Positions 6,253-13,663 of a DNA stretch of 20,682 nt are shown in pieces. The notes under the pieces were generated by a model that saw only the letters and a list, made by a program, of their open reading frames with translations, searched no databases and had not been told where the DNA came from. Position numbers and translations under genes: made by a program. Positions within the stretch are counted from its first letter, which is position 1, and every line of letters begins with the position of its first letter. Source of the DNA: a candidate division Zixibacteria bacterium SM23_81 (lineage in GTDB: Bacteria > SM23-81); NCBI GenBank assembly GCA_001304015.1, contig LJUY01000072.1, positions 1 through 20,682 on the forward strand, read 5' to 3'.

Positions 6253-8118
6253 TCATCTGAGAACCACCAACTTTTTGGTATCAACAAGATGCCCAGCTGT
6301 GAGACGATAGCAATAAATACCACTAGCCACCTTTTCGCCCTCCGCGTCTTGTCCATCCCATTGGATGGTATAAGCCCCCTCCTCCTGCAATTCTTGAACC
6401 AAGGTCCGAACGAGCTGTCCGCAAATGTTGTAAATTTGAAGGGTCACATATGAGGGAACATGAATCTGATATCCGATCTCTGTGGCCCGATTACATGGAT
6501 TGGGATAGTTTTGATCCAGATGAAACGAAACCGGCACTGGATATTCCTCATCTCCGTTCTTTTCTCCCACGTCAATGGCTTCTATGGTAACTGTATCGCG
6601 TTTTGTAGAGTCGACGTGAGCCCATATTATGATTGTGTCGTTGGAATGCACACCAATCTGATTGTTTACGTCGCTGCTGAAGGAGGCCACAGTTACCATA
6701 CCGCGATAAAGACCCGTCGCAGCGCCCGTTTCAATGAGAGCGGCTCCTATACCATGGGGATCCTTCTGGCTAGTGATGATGACTAAAGCGGGCTCGATGA
6801 AGGAGCTATTCCAATCGACGCCCTCTAGCTGGAGGTAGAGCGAGTCTCCGATTCCCAACCTGCGCATAACTGGGAGAGCGTAGCTGCTATCGCTCATCGC
6901 GGCCACCGAACTTACCTCTGAGGGCTCTCCGGGAATGCTGTCGCGGGGGGAACTGAGGAAGGGAAAGAAGTTGCAGTCCCCCTGAATAAGAAAGGCTATA
7001 GATAAAACGTCCGTCAGCCACCAGAAGTTGTTGCTCAGATCGATGCTCTGTGTTGTGGTATTGATAACCTCATAGTCTCCCGTTTGATATGTATTGCAAT
7101 AAATGTGGTTATGGTTGGCGGTGACTGGACCCGAGTCGGAAATAAGATACACGCCGTCGACGTTGTCCAATATGATGTTGGCGCTTACCGTCGGAGAGGA
7201 GTTTCCTAAAGTACGCACTCCTCCCCCGAAAGCGCCCACATTGGAAACAATCGTATTGTGCTTGATCAATGGGGCACAGTCGTAGCAGCATGCAATGCCA
7301 GCCCCATTCTCTCCAGCGATGTTCCCAATGACCACGTTGCCCATAATTGTGGGCGAAGATCCCATGTAACAGTCAAGCCCCGCCCCGGTTTGTATTACAT
7401 GATTGCCCTTAACGAAATTATAGCGAATCACTGATGAAGAGTGATCGTTAAAAACGCCTCCACCCCATCGAGCAGTGTTGTGGGAAATGGTGTTGCTGTC
7501 GATGACCGCTGAGGAATAATAACAATAGATGCCTCCGCCAAAACGAGAAGCGGTATTTTGAGCGATGTGGTTGTCGACGATCCTCGGGGCTCCCAAATGA
7601 CAATAAATGCCGCCCCCAGACCCGGTGCCTCCCTCGACAGCATTTTCCCTAATGACGTTGCCCTTTATCAACAAGAATGACTCACTGCAATAAATGCCGC
7701 CACCATTGGAACTCCATCCGCCGGTAATAGTGAAGCCGGAGGTCACCGTGAGGTTGTCAAGGTTTTGACAATCCAGCACCCTTTCGGTCATATTGGCGTC
7801 GATGACCGTTGACAATGTCCCTTCCTCACTGGTCAAAACCACACCGTTCTTCATGATTATAGGAAAAACCTCTCCCGACGAGGTATCATATTCTCCCGGT
7901 GCAACGAGGACAGAATCGCCCTCTGTTGCTGAATCTTCCACGGCTGCTTTAATGGTTATAACCTCAGCAGGTACATACCATGTTTTCGCCTGAGCGCTGT
8001 TTCCCGAGATCACCGCACACATAGAAAGAAGACCAATTGAAAACCTAATCCTGGCAAAGATCCTCGTTTGGCACTGGGCCCACTTCTTTCCTCGACGATT
8101 CATCATGATCATCTTCAC
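6253..8118 (-). CDS. Secreted right-handed beta-helix protein with type IX-like sorting tail
   Basis: About 621 residues if started at GTG 8118, 12 bases after AAGGAGGG; ATGs at 8112, 8106 and 8103 are alternatives. The frame is open further, to 8289, but that stretch contains the terminator of the upstream gene and cannot be coding. A long basic n-region and hydrophobic core (ending SAQA/K near residue 44) form the signal peptide. The body has seven beta-helix rungs of about 26 residues, most opening with G-G-G-(I/V), such as GGGIYC, and carrying N-x-(I/V)-x-x-N turns; this is the Pectin_lyase/Beta_helix fold. The last 95 or so residues are a FlgD-Ig / Por secretion tail (LDQNYPNPCNRATEIGYQI, VRTL, WDGQDAEGEKVASGIY). 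Surface export by a type IX-like system is inferred. No catalytic residues of a known lyase stand out; polysaccharide binding or adhesion is plausible. Confidence 0.87.
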   Translation of the reverse strand: MKMIMMNRRGKKWAQCQTRIFARIRFSIGLLSMCAVISGNSAQAKTWYVPAEVITIKAAVEDSATEGDSVLVAPGEYDTSSGEVFPIIMKNGVVLTSEEGTLSTVIDANMTERVLDCQNLDNLTVTSGFTITGGWSSNGGGIYCSESFLLIKGNVIRENAVEGGTGSGGGIYCHLGAPRIVDNHIAQNTASRFGGGIYCYYSSAVIDSNTISHNTARWGGGVFNDHSSSVIRYNFVKGNHVIQTGAGLDCYMGSSPTIMGNVVIGNIAGENGAGIACCYDCAPLIKHNTIVSNVGAFGGGVRTLGNSSPTVSANIILDNVDGVYLISDSGPVTANHNHIYCNTYQTGDYEVINTTTQSIDLSNNFWWLTDVLSIAFLIQGDCNFFPFLSSPRDSIPGEPSEVSSVAAMSDSSYALPVMRRLGIGDSLYLQLEGVDWNSSFIEPALVIITSQKDPHGIGAALIETGAATGLYRGMVTVASFSSDVNNQIGVHSNDTIIIWAHVDSTKRDTVTIEAIDVGEKNGDEEYPVPVSFHLDQNYPNPCNRATEIGYQIHVPSYVTLQIYNICGQLVRTLVQELQEEGAYTIQWDGQDAEGEKVASGIYCYRLTAGHLVDTKKLVVLR

Positions 8119-8243
8119 TCTGTTCAGTTTCCCTCCTTCGGCCCGTCTTCTATGAATACGCAGACCAGCTCTTTTTGTTACCTTTCGATACATCAATGCA
8201 TCAAGTTCACCTTCAATTGCCGGATGATTTAAAGAACTCATAG

Positions 8244-8273
8244 AAAAAGCCCGATCCACCCCCGGATCGGGCT
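8244..8273 (-). terminator. Rho-independent terminator of the yyaL-flavodoxin-ogt operon
   Basis: On the minus strand a 10-bp stem AGCCCGATCC / GGATCGGGCT (arms 8273-8264 and 8257-8248, six-base loop) is followed by a T-run (8248-8244). It lies 36 bases after the ogt stop codon and resembles the hairpin at 11884-11909. Confidence 0.87.
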
Positions 8274-8308
8274 CGTTAAATATCATCATTCAGATGCATC
8301 CTGGAACT

Positions 8309-8830
8309 CTACTGGGATGCTCCCCGATTTTCCAAATCCAGAAGATATTCTTTGCGCCACAAACCGCCGTCATAGCCCCCTAATGTCCCGTCGCTCTTGA
8401 TCACTCGATGGCAGGGCACCACAATGGCTACAGGATTTTTGCCATTAGCCCTTCCCACCGCTCGATGTGCCTGGGGTTTCCCCACTGCTCGGGCGACCTG
8501 GCCATATGATGCGGTTTCTCCATAAGGAATGTCCAACAGTTGTCGCCACACCGCCATTTGAAAGGGCCTCCCCCTCATGTCCAGGGATACGGAAAAGGTC
8601 TTTAGGAGTCCTTTGAAGTATTGATTCACCTCGAACTCAAGCTGATCCAAAACCGCTTTTGGGTTGCCAGTCATTTCCAGATTGTGCCGTTTCTGAATTT
8701 GAGTTGTGATTTTGTCGAGACTGCCTCTATCTTGAAATTCAAGGAGACAACACCCCTGCCCTGTGGCGCCGGCTATCAACTTGCCCACAGGGCTTTCCAA
8801 GTCTCTGTAGAAAATTTGATCCGTATGCAT
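8309..8830 (-). CDS. ogt: Methylated-DNA--[protein]-cysteine S-methyltransferase
   Basis: 173 residues, the standard length for Ogt/MGMT. It repairs O6-alkylguanine in DNA by suicide transfer of the alkyl group to its own cysteine. The active-site motif V-P-C-H-R-V is at residues 138-143 with nucleophile Cys140. The HTH-like DNA-binding segment is seen as GETASYGQVARAVG (104-117) and the arginine-finger region as HRAVGRANGKNP (122-133). GGYDGGLWRKEYLL (151-164) is the usual C-terminal signature. The N-terminal ribonuclease-H-like domain (SPVGKLIAGATGQG) is intact. There is no Ada-type N-terminal zinc domain. It starts at ATG 8830, 27 bases after the flavodoxin-like gene, as the last gene of the operon, and is followed by a terminator. 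Confidence 0.93.
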   Translation of the reverse strand: MHTDQIFYRDLESPVGKLIAGATGQGCCLLEFQDRGSLDKITTQIQKRHNLEMTGNPKAVLDQLEFEVNQYFKGLLKTFSVSLDMRGRPFQMAVWRQLLDIPYGETASYGQVARAVGKPQAHRAVGRANGKNPVAIVVPCHRVIKSDGTLGGYDGGLWRKEYLLDLENRGASQ

Positions 8831-8857
8831 GATATTTTCCGCGGTCTTGACCTCTGC

Positions 8858-9340
8858 TCAATCCCTAAATTTTTTAGCCAACATAGCCACCCTTCTCCCC
8901 AACTTAGCGGCATTAGCGGCAGTCTTCTTATCGGGAGCTCCGGTGCAGGCAATCCCATAGTGACCAGTGGCATCCAAAGGATCACCTGCGATGATCATTC
9001 CATAGATGAGCAGAGCCTGAATGATGGAGAAGATGGTGGTTTCTTTGCCCCCGGAGGGATCGGCGGAGGTGGCGAAGGCCGCCCCAATTTTGTCCTCCAT
9101 TTCGCGGCGGATGCCCACATATTTGTCGAAAACCTCCTTCAGCTCCGCGGCCATGGTCCCGAAATATACGGGTGAGCCGGCGATGATGCCATCGGAGGTC
9201 ACAAAATCCTCCTTTTTCACTTCGGAGACCTGCTTCAAGACACATTTTACACCTTGGACCTCTTGAACGCCTTTGGCAATTTCCTCGGCCAGCTTTTTGG
9301 TGTGACCCGTTCGTGAATAATACATCACCAGGATCTGCAT
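8858..9340 (-). CDS. Flavodoxin-like / WrbA-type NAD(P)H:quinone oxidoreductase
   Basis: 160 residues starting at ATG 9340, with AAGGTGG five bases upstream; the in-frame GTG at 9349 lies in that ribosome site. The protein opens MQILVMYYSRTGHT, where S-R-T-G-H-T (9-14) is the FMN phosphate loop of the flavodoxin fold. DGIIAGSPVYFGTMAAELK (about 50-68) matches the second FMN loop and the WrbA-family GSP-x-YFG-x-MA motif. FMN binding and a role as an electron carrier or two-electron quinone reductase in the cytoplasm are inferred from the family. It is 23 bases downstream of the yyaL reading frame and 27 bases before ogt, so it is almost certainly cotranscribed with both. WrbA proper is usually near 200 residues, so this is a shorter relative. 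Confidence 0.88.
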   Translation of the reverse strand: MQILVMYYSRTGHTKKLAEEIAKGVQEVQGVKCVLKQVSEVKKEDFVTSDGIIAGSPVYFGTMAAELKEVFDKYVGIRREMEDKIGAAFATSADPSGGKETTIFSIIQALLIYGMIIAGDPLDATGHYGIACTGAPDKKTAANAAKLGRRVAMLAKKFRD

Positions 9341-9363
9341 AGTACCCACCTTTGTCTAAAGAT

Positions 9364-11518
9364 TCATTCTTGTTGATCACCAGATTCTATCAGGGAAATC
9401 ATCTCGGCCACCTCGGTGGTGGGCAATTTGCAGACGTAGTTCTCACACACATAGGCAGTGGCTTTGCCATCCACCGTCGTTTGTCCTTTTATCATGGGCG
9501 CTAGCTGCTCGATGGCCTGACCTTGCTTGCCCTCAGGGTGGAGGATGAGAATCTTGTTCGGAAGGAAGCGACTGCGAAGGGCTCCTAACATCTCTTGCCG
9601 AGTTTCCAGCGATGACAACCTCCTTTATCGGGCCCAAGGCAAAATCCAGGGCGATGAGAAATTGAGAATACCCGGTTGGCGAGCCGCTGACTTGGCCTCC
9701 GAACCTCTCCATGAGCTGGGCAGCCTTTTTCTCCAGCTCCTGCCTCATGGTCATCCGGCCGAGACGCATGAGATTCAGGGCGGCCACCGAATTGCCAGAG
9801 GGTATGGCGCCGTCGTAAGCCTCTTTGGTCCTGGCAATAAGATGTTCACCATCGTCGCCGGTAAAATAGAGTCCGCCGGCCTCCTCATCCCAGAACAACT
9901 CCATCATATCATCTGTGAGGGCTAGCGCCTCTTGGAGATAGCGGACTTGAAAGGTCGCTTCGTAAAGCTCGATCAATCCCCATACGAAGAAGGCGTAATC
10001 GTCCAAATAGCCCAGGAGCGCTGCTTCGCCCTCCCGGTAACGGTGCAGCAGCCGACCATCCTCCTCCCGGTAACGGTGCAGCAGCCGACCATCCTCACGG
10101 CGCAACTTCTCAAGGGAGAAATCGGCGGCTCGACTGGCGGCATCGGTGTATTCCGGCCTGTTGAGTACTTGAGCGCCTCTGGCAAGGGCTGCGATCATTA
10201 GGCCGTTCCAATCGGTAAGGATCTTATCGTCCTTGGAGGGGTGAATCCTCCCCTGGCGAGCTACAAAGAGCTTTTGACGGGACTGTTCTCGTATCTTTTC
10301 CAGCTCTTCTGGAGAAACACATTCGCCCTCAGCAAATGCTTCAAGAGATTCTACCTGGTGCAGGATGTTTTTGCCGTTCTCAAAATTGCCCTTTTGAGTA
10401 ACGCCATAAAAACGGCCCAGGAGTTCTCCCCACTGCTGCCCGAGGATGGCTGTCATTTCCTCCTTTGTCCAGATGTAAAATTTCCCCTCCTCATATTCGC
10501 TATCGGCATTTTCCGAGGAGTAAAATCCTCCTTCAGGAGAGGTCATATCCCTGAGGACATAGGAGAAGATCTGCCCAGCCACTTGTGAATATCGCTGCCG
10601 CCCGGTGGCCTGATAAGCCTCCAGGTAGACAATGGCCAGCATAGCCTGGTCATAGAGCATCTTCTCGAAGTGCGGAATCAGCCACTGGGAATCGGTGGAG
10701 TACCTGTGGAATCCATAGCCGAGGTGGTCATATATTCCGCCGTGGCTCATGGCATCAAGCGTTTTCTCGACCATGACCAGGGCCTCCTTTTCACCCCTGC
10801 GCTTCCACCAGCGGAGAAGAAGCGATAGATTATGAGGGCTGGGAAACTTGGGAGCCAAGCCGAATCCGCCGTGCGCCTCGTCGAAAGAGCTCGAAAATCG
10901 CTTGTAGGCCCGATGCATATCCTTTTGGGAGAGAGCACCACTCTGTGAAGACGAGGAAAGATCTCGAACCGCGTGGGCAATCTGCTCGCCAACCTGAAGA
11001 ATTCGCGCGCGATCGCTCTCCCAAAGATCGACGATCTGCCCAAGAACCTCAGGCAATCCGGGGCGCTCGAATTTCGCCTCCCTGGGAAAATATGTGCCGG
11101 CGAAGAAAGGATTCTTATCCGGGGTCATAACGATGGTCAGGGGCCAGCCCCCGAAGCCGGTCATGGCCTGACAGACAGCCATGTAGATGTTGTCGATGTC
11201 TGGGCGTTCCTCCCGGTCCACCTTGATGGCCACAAAGTGCCGGTTCATCAGTTGGGCGATTTCCTCGTCTTGAAAGGATTCCTCCTCCATCACATGACAC
11301 CAATGACAGGCGGAGTATCCGATGGACAGGAAAACGGGCTTGTCCTCCTTTTCTGCTTTTGAGAAAGCTTCTTCGGTCCAGGGATACCAATCTATGGGAT
11401 TGTCGGCATGCTGCAGAAGGTAGGGACTCTTCTCAAAGATGAGCTTATTATGCCGAGGTCCTCCACGGGGGGGAACCATTTTGGAGCTGCGAGAATTTTT
11501 TCTTCCCTCAGCTTTCAC
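9364..11518 (-). CDS. yyaL: YyaL/DUF255 thioredoxin-domain protein (SPATA20-like), frameshifted near its 3' end
   Basis: A cytoplasmic protein of about 716 residues once the break is repaired. It starts at GTG 11518, five bases after AGGAGG. The N-terminal thioredoxin-like domain holds [16 protein letters not shown] (32-47) and CHWCHVM (Cys71, Cys74); the middle is the glycoside-hydrolase-like alpha/alpha barrel of the family ([32 protein letters not shown]). After EVVIAG the frame runs into unrelated residues and stops at 9533, whereas the next frame continues the family C-terminus (RSRFLPNK, then a [14 protein letters not shown] tail) down to 9364. Dropping one base at the three-T run 9603-9605 restores a single protein. 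A perfect in-frame duplication doubles residues 475-485. The family's function is poorly known; a redox or nucleotide-sugar-related role has been proposed. It is the second gene of an operon with a flavodoxin and ogt. Confidence 0.85.
10030..10096. repeat. Perfect 33-bp tandem duplication inside yyaL
   Basis: Two adjacent identical 33-base units, 10030-10062 and 10063-10095; identity continues one base into a third unit. The unit encodes [11 protein letters not shown] on the minus strand, so the duplication adds 11 residues without breaking the frame. Family members typically have one copy at this place. Confidence 0.95.
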
Positions 11519-11793
11519 TTCACCCTCCTAGGGGAATTCGCTGATGCCAAGAAAAATGACCGCCAGGCCACAGCAGATGACAACAATGAGACCAGAAAAG
11601 CTGTTATATTTGGCCTGCGTTTCAGAGCGTTTCTCAAGTCATAGGGCACCATCCAGCTCTGTTGGCCGATGGTCAGGGCAATTTCTTCACCAATGAATTT
11701 GATCACAGAATCCGTCTCCTCAGGAGCAGATAATCCGCTCTCCCTGCGCCCATTTCTCAGTACCAGGACGAGTGAAAAAAATAATAGCGCCAT
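11515..11793 (-). CDS. Small hypothetical membrane protein preceding yyaL
   Basis: A 92-residue frame whose stop overlaps the yyaL start in a GTGA arrangement typical of translational coupling, which is the main reason to accept it. ATG 11793 has a weak AGGA three bases upstream; TTG 11865 and GTG 11859 are alternative starts in the same frame. It begins with a hydrophobic stretch ([12 protein letters not shown]) and has a second one near the C-terminus ([15 protein letters not shown]), so two membrane passes are possible with an acidic middle ([15 protein letters not shown]). I do not recognise the family. The region before it holds the hairpins that end the preceding operon, so a promoter should lie between about 11800 and 11883, although I see no good match. 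It could be a chance frame. Confidence 0.42.
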   Translation of the reverse strand: MALLFFSLVLVLRNGRRESGLSAPEETDSVIKFIGEEIALTIGQQSWMVPYDLRNALKRRPNITAFLVSLLSSAVAWRSFFLASANSPRRVK

Positions 11794-11883
11794 AGTTCCT
11801 GGACAATAACCTTTTTTAAAAAACCAGAATAAATGGCCGTCATCTCCCCTCTCAGACACCCTCAACCACCCCAGAGACTAACA

Positions 11884-11949
11884 AGCCCAATCCGAGATCG
11901 GACCGGGCTGAAAGATAAATCAAGAGCGGCGATCACCGCGACCGCCGCT
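11884..11949 (-). terminator. Paired hairpins closing the nucleotidase operon
   Basis: After the nucleotidase stop, the minus-strand RNA meets a 7-bp stem (arms 11943-11949 and 11925-11931, AGCGGCG / CGCCGCT) and then an 11-bp stem with two G-U pairs (arms 11899-11909 and 11884-11894, AGCCCGGTCCG / CGGATTGGGCT). The first is followed by CTTGATTTATCTTTC and the second only by TTGTT. The T-runs are weak, so termination may be partial or Rho-aided. Confidence 0.55.
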
Positions 11950-11966
11950 GTGTCTGGCAGGCTTTC

Positions 11967-13646
11967 CTATAAGCTGCCCAGCATGTGCTTCAGTTTCGGG
12001 TCCATCTGCGCGGTGTTATCCTCCATCCAGCGCCCATCTAATCTCGGGTTAAGGGGGCTATGATTCTTGACATAGGATTCTACCATGCTCCTGACCATCA
12101 CGCCGGTGTAATAGATATCCTCCTGGGGTACCGTCTTCAGAATCTCAAGGCCGATGTTGCCCTGGGCGATATAGTCAGTGGTGGCCACCTTGTAAATTTT
12201 GTTCGGATTCAGCGTCTCGCCCCCAATCTCAAAGGTGGTGATGCGGTCGAAATCGGATCTGTTCCGGTTGAAAACGATCCTGGCCCCGGACATGATCACC
12301 CCGGCACGCATGCCCTTAACCCGCCACTCCATCACGGTCTTCAAAAACTCTCCGGTCATGTTGATGACCACCACCCGATTGCCAAAGGGCAGAACGTTGA
12401 AGATATCCCGGGGGGTGATTTCCCCCTCGGAGATCTCGGCGCGAACCCCGCCCAAATTAGTGAAGGCGAAATCGGCCCCCGTTCTCTCCCGCATGGCGTC
12501 CATGGTCACATGTCCCATCAGATTGGTGGCTGCATCTCCCCGGTGCAACCTGGTCAGGGTCTGTCCCACCGGCTCGTCCATCCCTTTCTCGGCCTCGGCG
12601 ATGAGGGAGTCCACCTTCACGCACATGGCATTGAGGGGGCAGAATTCGTCCTCAAACAGCGTAATCAGACCGCCATCCACAGCCGGAAGGGAGTATCCGG
12701 AAATGCTTTTGGTCTGGGGGTCTACCTCAAGGGTCACCTGACCAAGACCGGTGAAACGGCCATAGTTTTGAAAAAGAAGGGTGTGATGTGAGGGATCCTC
12801 CCAGGGCTCCCGGTATCCCTTTTCGATGTGTCCACAGAACATCAAGTCTATCCCCGACACCTGATGGGCCAGCTCCATGGCGTTCAGCCGCCACTGCTTC
12901 TTCTCTCCCCGCTGTTTCCGCTCCTCGATCTCACCCCAACCCTCCTCGGGATCGTACGGGATACCCATGTGCACCAGGCCGATGACCATATCGGCCCCCT
13001 TCTCTCGCACCTCCTTGACGTACTTCTCCATCACCGGGGCAACGGGCAGAAACTTCAAGTTCTCGACGTTCTTGGGAAAGGCATAGATCGGTGTGTCCGC
13101 GGTGGTGAGCCCGATGATGGCCACCTTCAAGCCCTTCACATCTTTGATGACGTAAGGCCTGGCGTAGTCCACGATCTTGCCTGTCTTCGCATCTATGGTG
13201 TTTGCGCTGAGGAAGGGAAATTTCGCTATTTTGCTCAGTCGGCGCAAATTCTCCACGCCCTCGTCGTACTCGTGATTGCCGATGCCCAGGGCATCGTAGC
13301 CCAACATGTTCATAGCGTGGATGATGGCCTCGCCTTTGGTGAGGGTTCCCACCGGTGTCCCCTGGAAGATGTCCCCGGCGTCCAGCAGCAGAAAACCATG
13401 ATCCTTTTTTTCAGCCTGTTCCCGTGCGCAGCAAATGTAGCGGCCTGCGGTGGCCGCGCCGCCAACGATGGGTGGGAACTCCCGGTTCAAAAAGGTGGCC
13501 TCACTGGAGCCGATGTGGCCGGCGATGTCATTGGTGTAAACGATGTCGATGATAATAGGCTCCGAGGCCAGGGACAATCCACTAGCGCAGAGTAGAAGGC
13601 TAAAAAACAGACTTACATAAAACGTACTTCGAATCGTGTTGTTCAT
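11967..13646 (-). CDS. Exported UshA-like 5'-nucleotidase / 2',3'-cyclic phosphodiesterase family protein
   Basis: 559 residues starting at ATG 13646 (GAGG eight bases upstream), with a signal peptide (core FYVSLFFSLLLCASG, cut near SLAS/E). The metallophosphatase domain spans about 30-310: YTNDIAGHIG (Asp40), LLDAGDIFQG (Asp92), GNHEYDEG (Asn124, His125), LVHMG (His226) and CGHIEKG (His273). The C-terminal substrate domain (about 360-540) has NLGGVRAEISEGEIT and LPFGNRVV. Family members hydrolyse nucleotides, cyclic nucleotides or related phosphoesters outside the inner membrane. Two metal-site positions differ from UshA: the His of D-x-H is Ala42 and the Gln after G-H-x is Glu275, so metal binding or substrate may be altered. 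It is the last gene of the six-gene operon, 17 bases after the FadL-like gene, and could salvage phosphate or nucleosides from incoming or extracellular nucleotides. Confidence 0.9.
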   Translation of the reverse strand: MNNTIRSTFYVSLFFSLLLCASGLSLASEPIIIDIVYTNDIAGHIGSSEATFLNREFPPIVGGAATAGRYICCAREQAEKKDHGFLLLDAGDIFQGTPVGTLTKGEAIIHAMNMLGYDALGIGNHEYDEGVENLRRLSKIAKFPFLSANTIDAKTGKIVDYARPYVIKDVKGLKVAIIGLTTADTPIYAFPKNVENLKFLPVAPVMEKYVKEVREKGADMVIGLVHMGIPYDPEEGWGEIEERKQRGEKKQWRLNAMELAHQVSGIDLMFCGHIEKGYREPWEDPSHHTLLFQNYGRFTGLGQVTLEVDPQTKSISGYSLPAVDGGLITLFEDEFCPLNAMCVKVDSLIAEAEKGMDEPVGQTLTRLHRGDAATNLMGHVTMDAMRERTGADFAFTNLGGVRAEISEGEITPRDIFNVLPFGNRVVVINMTGEFLKTVMEWRVKGMRAGVIMSGARIVFNRNRSDFDRITTFEIGGETLNPNKIYKVATTDYIAQGNIGLEILKTVPQEDIYYTGVMVRSMVESYVKNHSPLNPRLDGRWMEDNTAQMDPKLKHMLGSL

Positions 13647-13663
13647 TTTCGTTGCCTCACAGA

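Noticed and set aside
8119-8289. Extension of the beta-helix gene to an ATG at 8289
   Set aside because: That stretch contains the intrinsic terminator of the ogt operon and would place 57 non-signal residues before the signal peptide; a start at 8118-8103 is far more likely.
10030-10096. CRISPR-like or longer repeat array
   Set aside because: There are only two adjacent copies with no spacers, and they lie inside a coding sequence; this is a simple tandem duplication.
12060-13595. Two plus-strand open frames (243 and 255 codons) opposite the nucleotidase gene
   Set aside because: Both are antisense shadows: low-complexity His/Gly/Val-rich translations, no ribosome sites, and the opposite strand carries all the family motifs.
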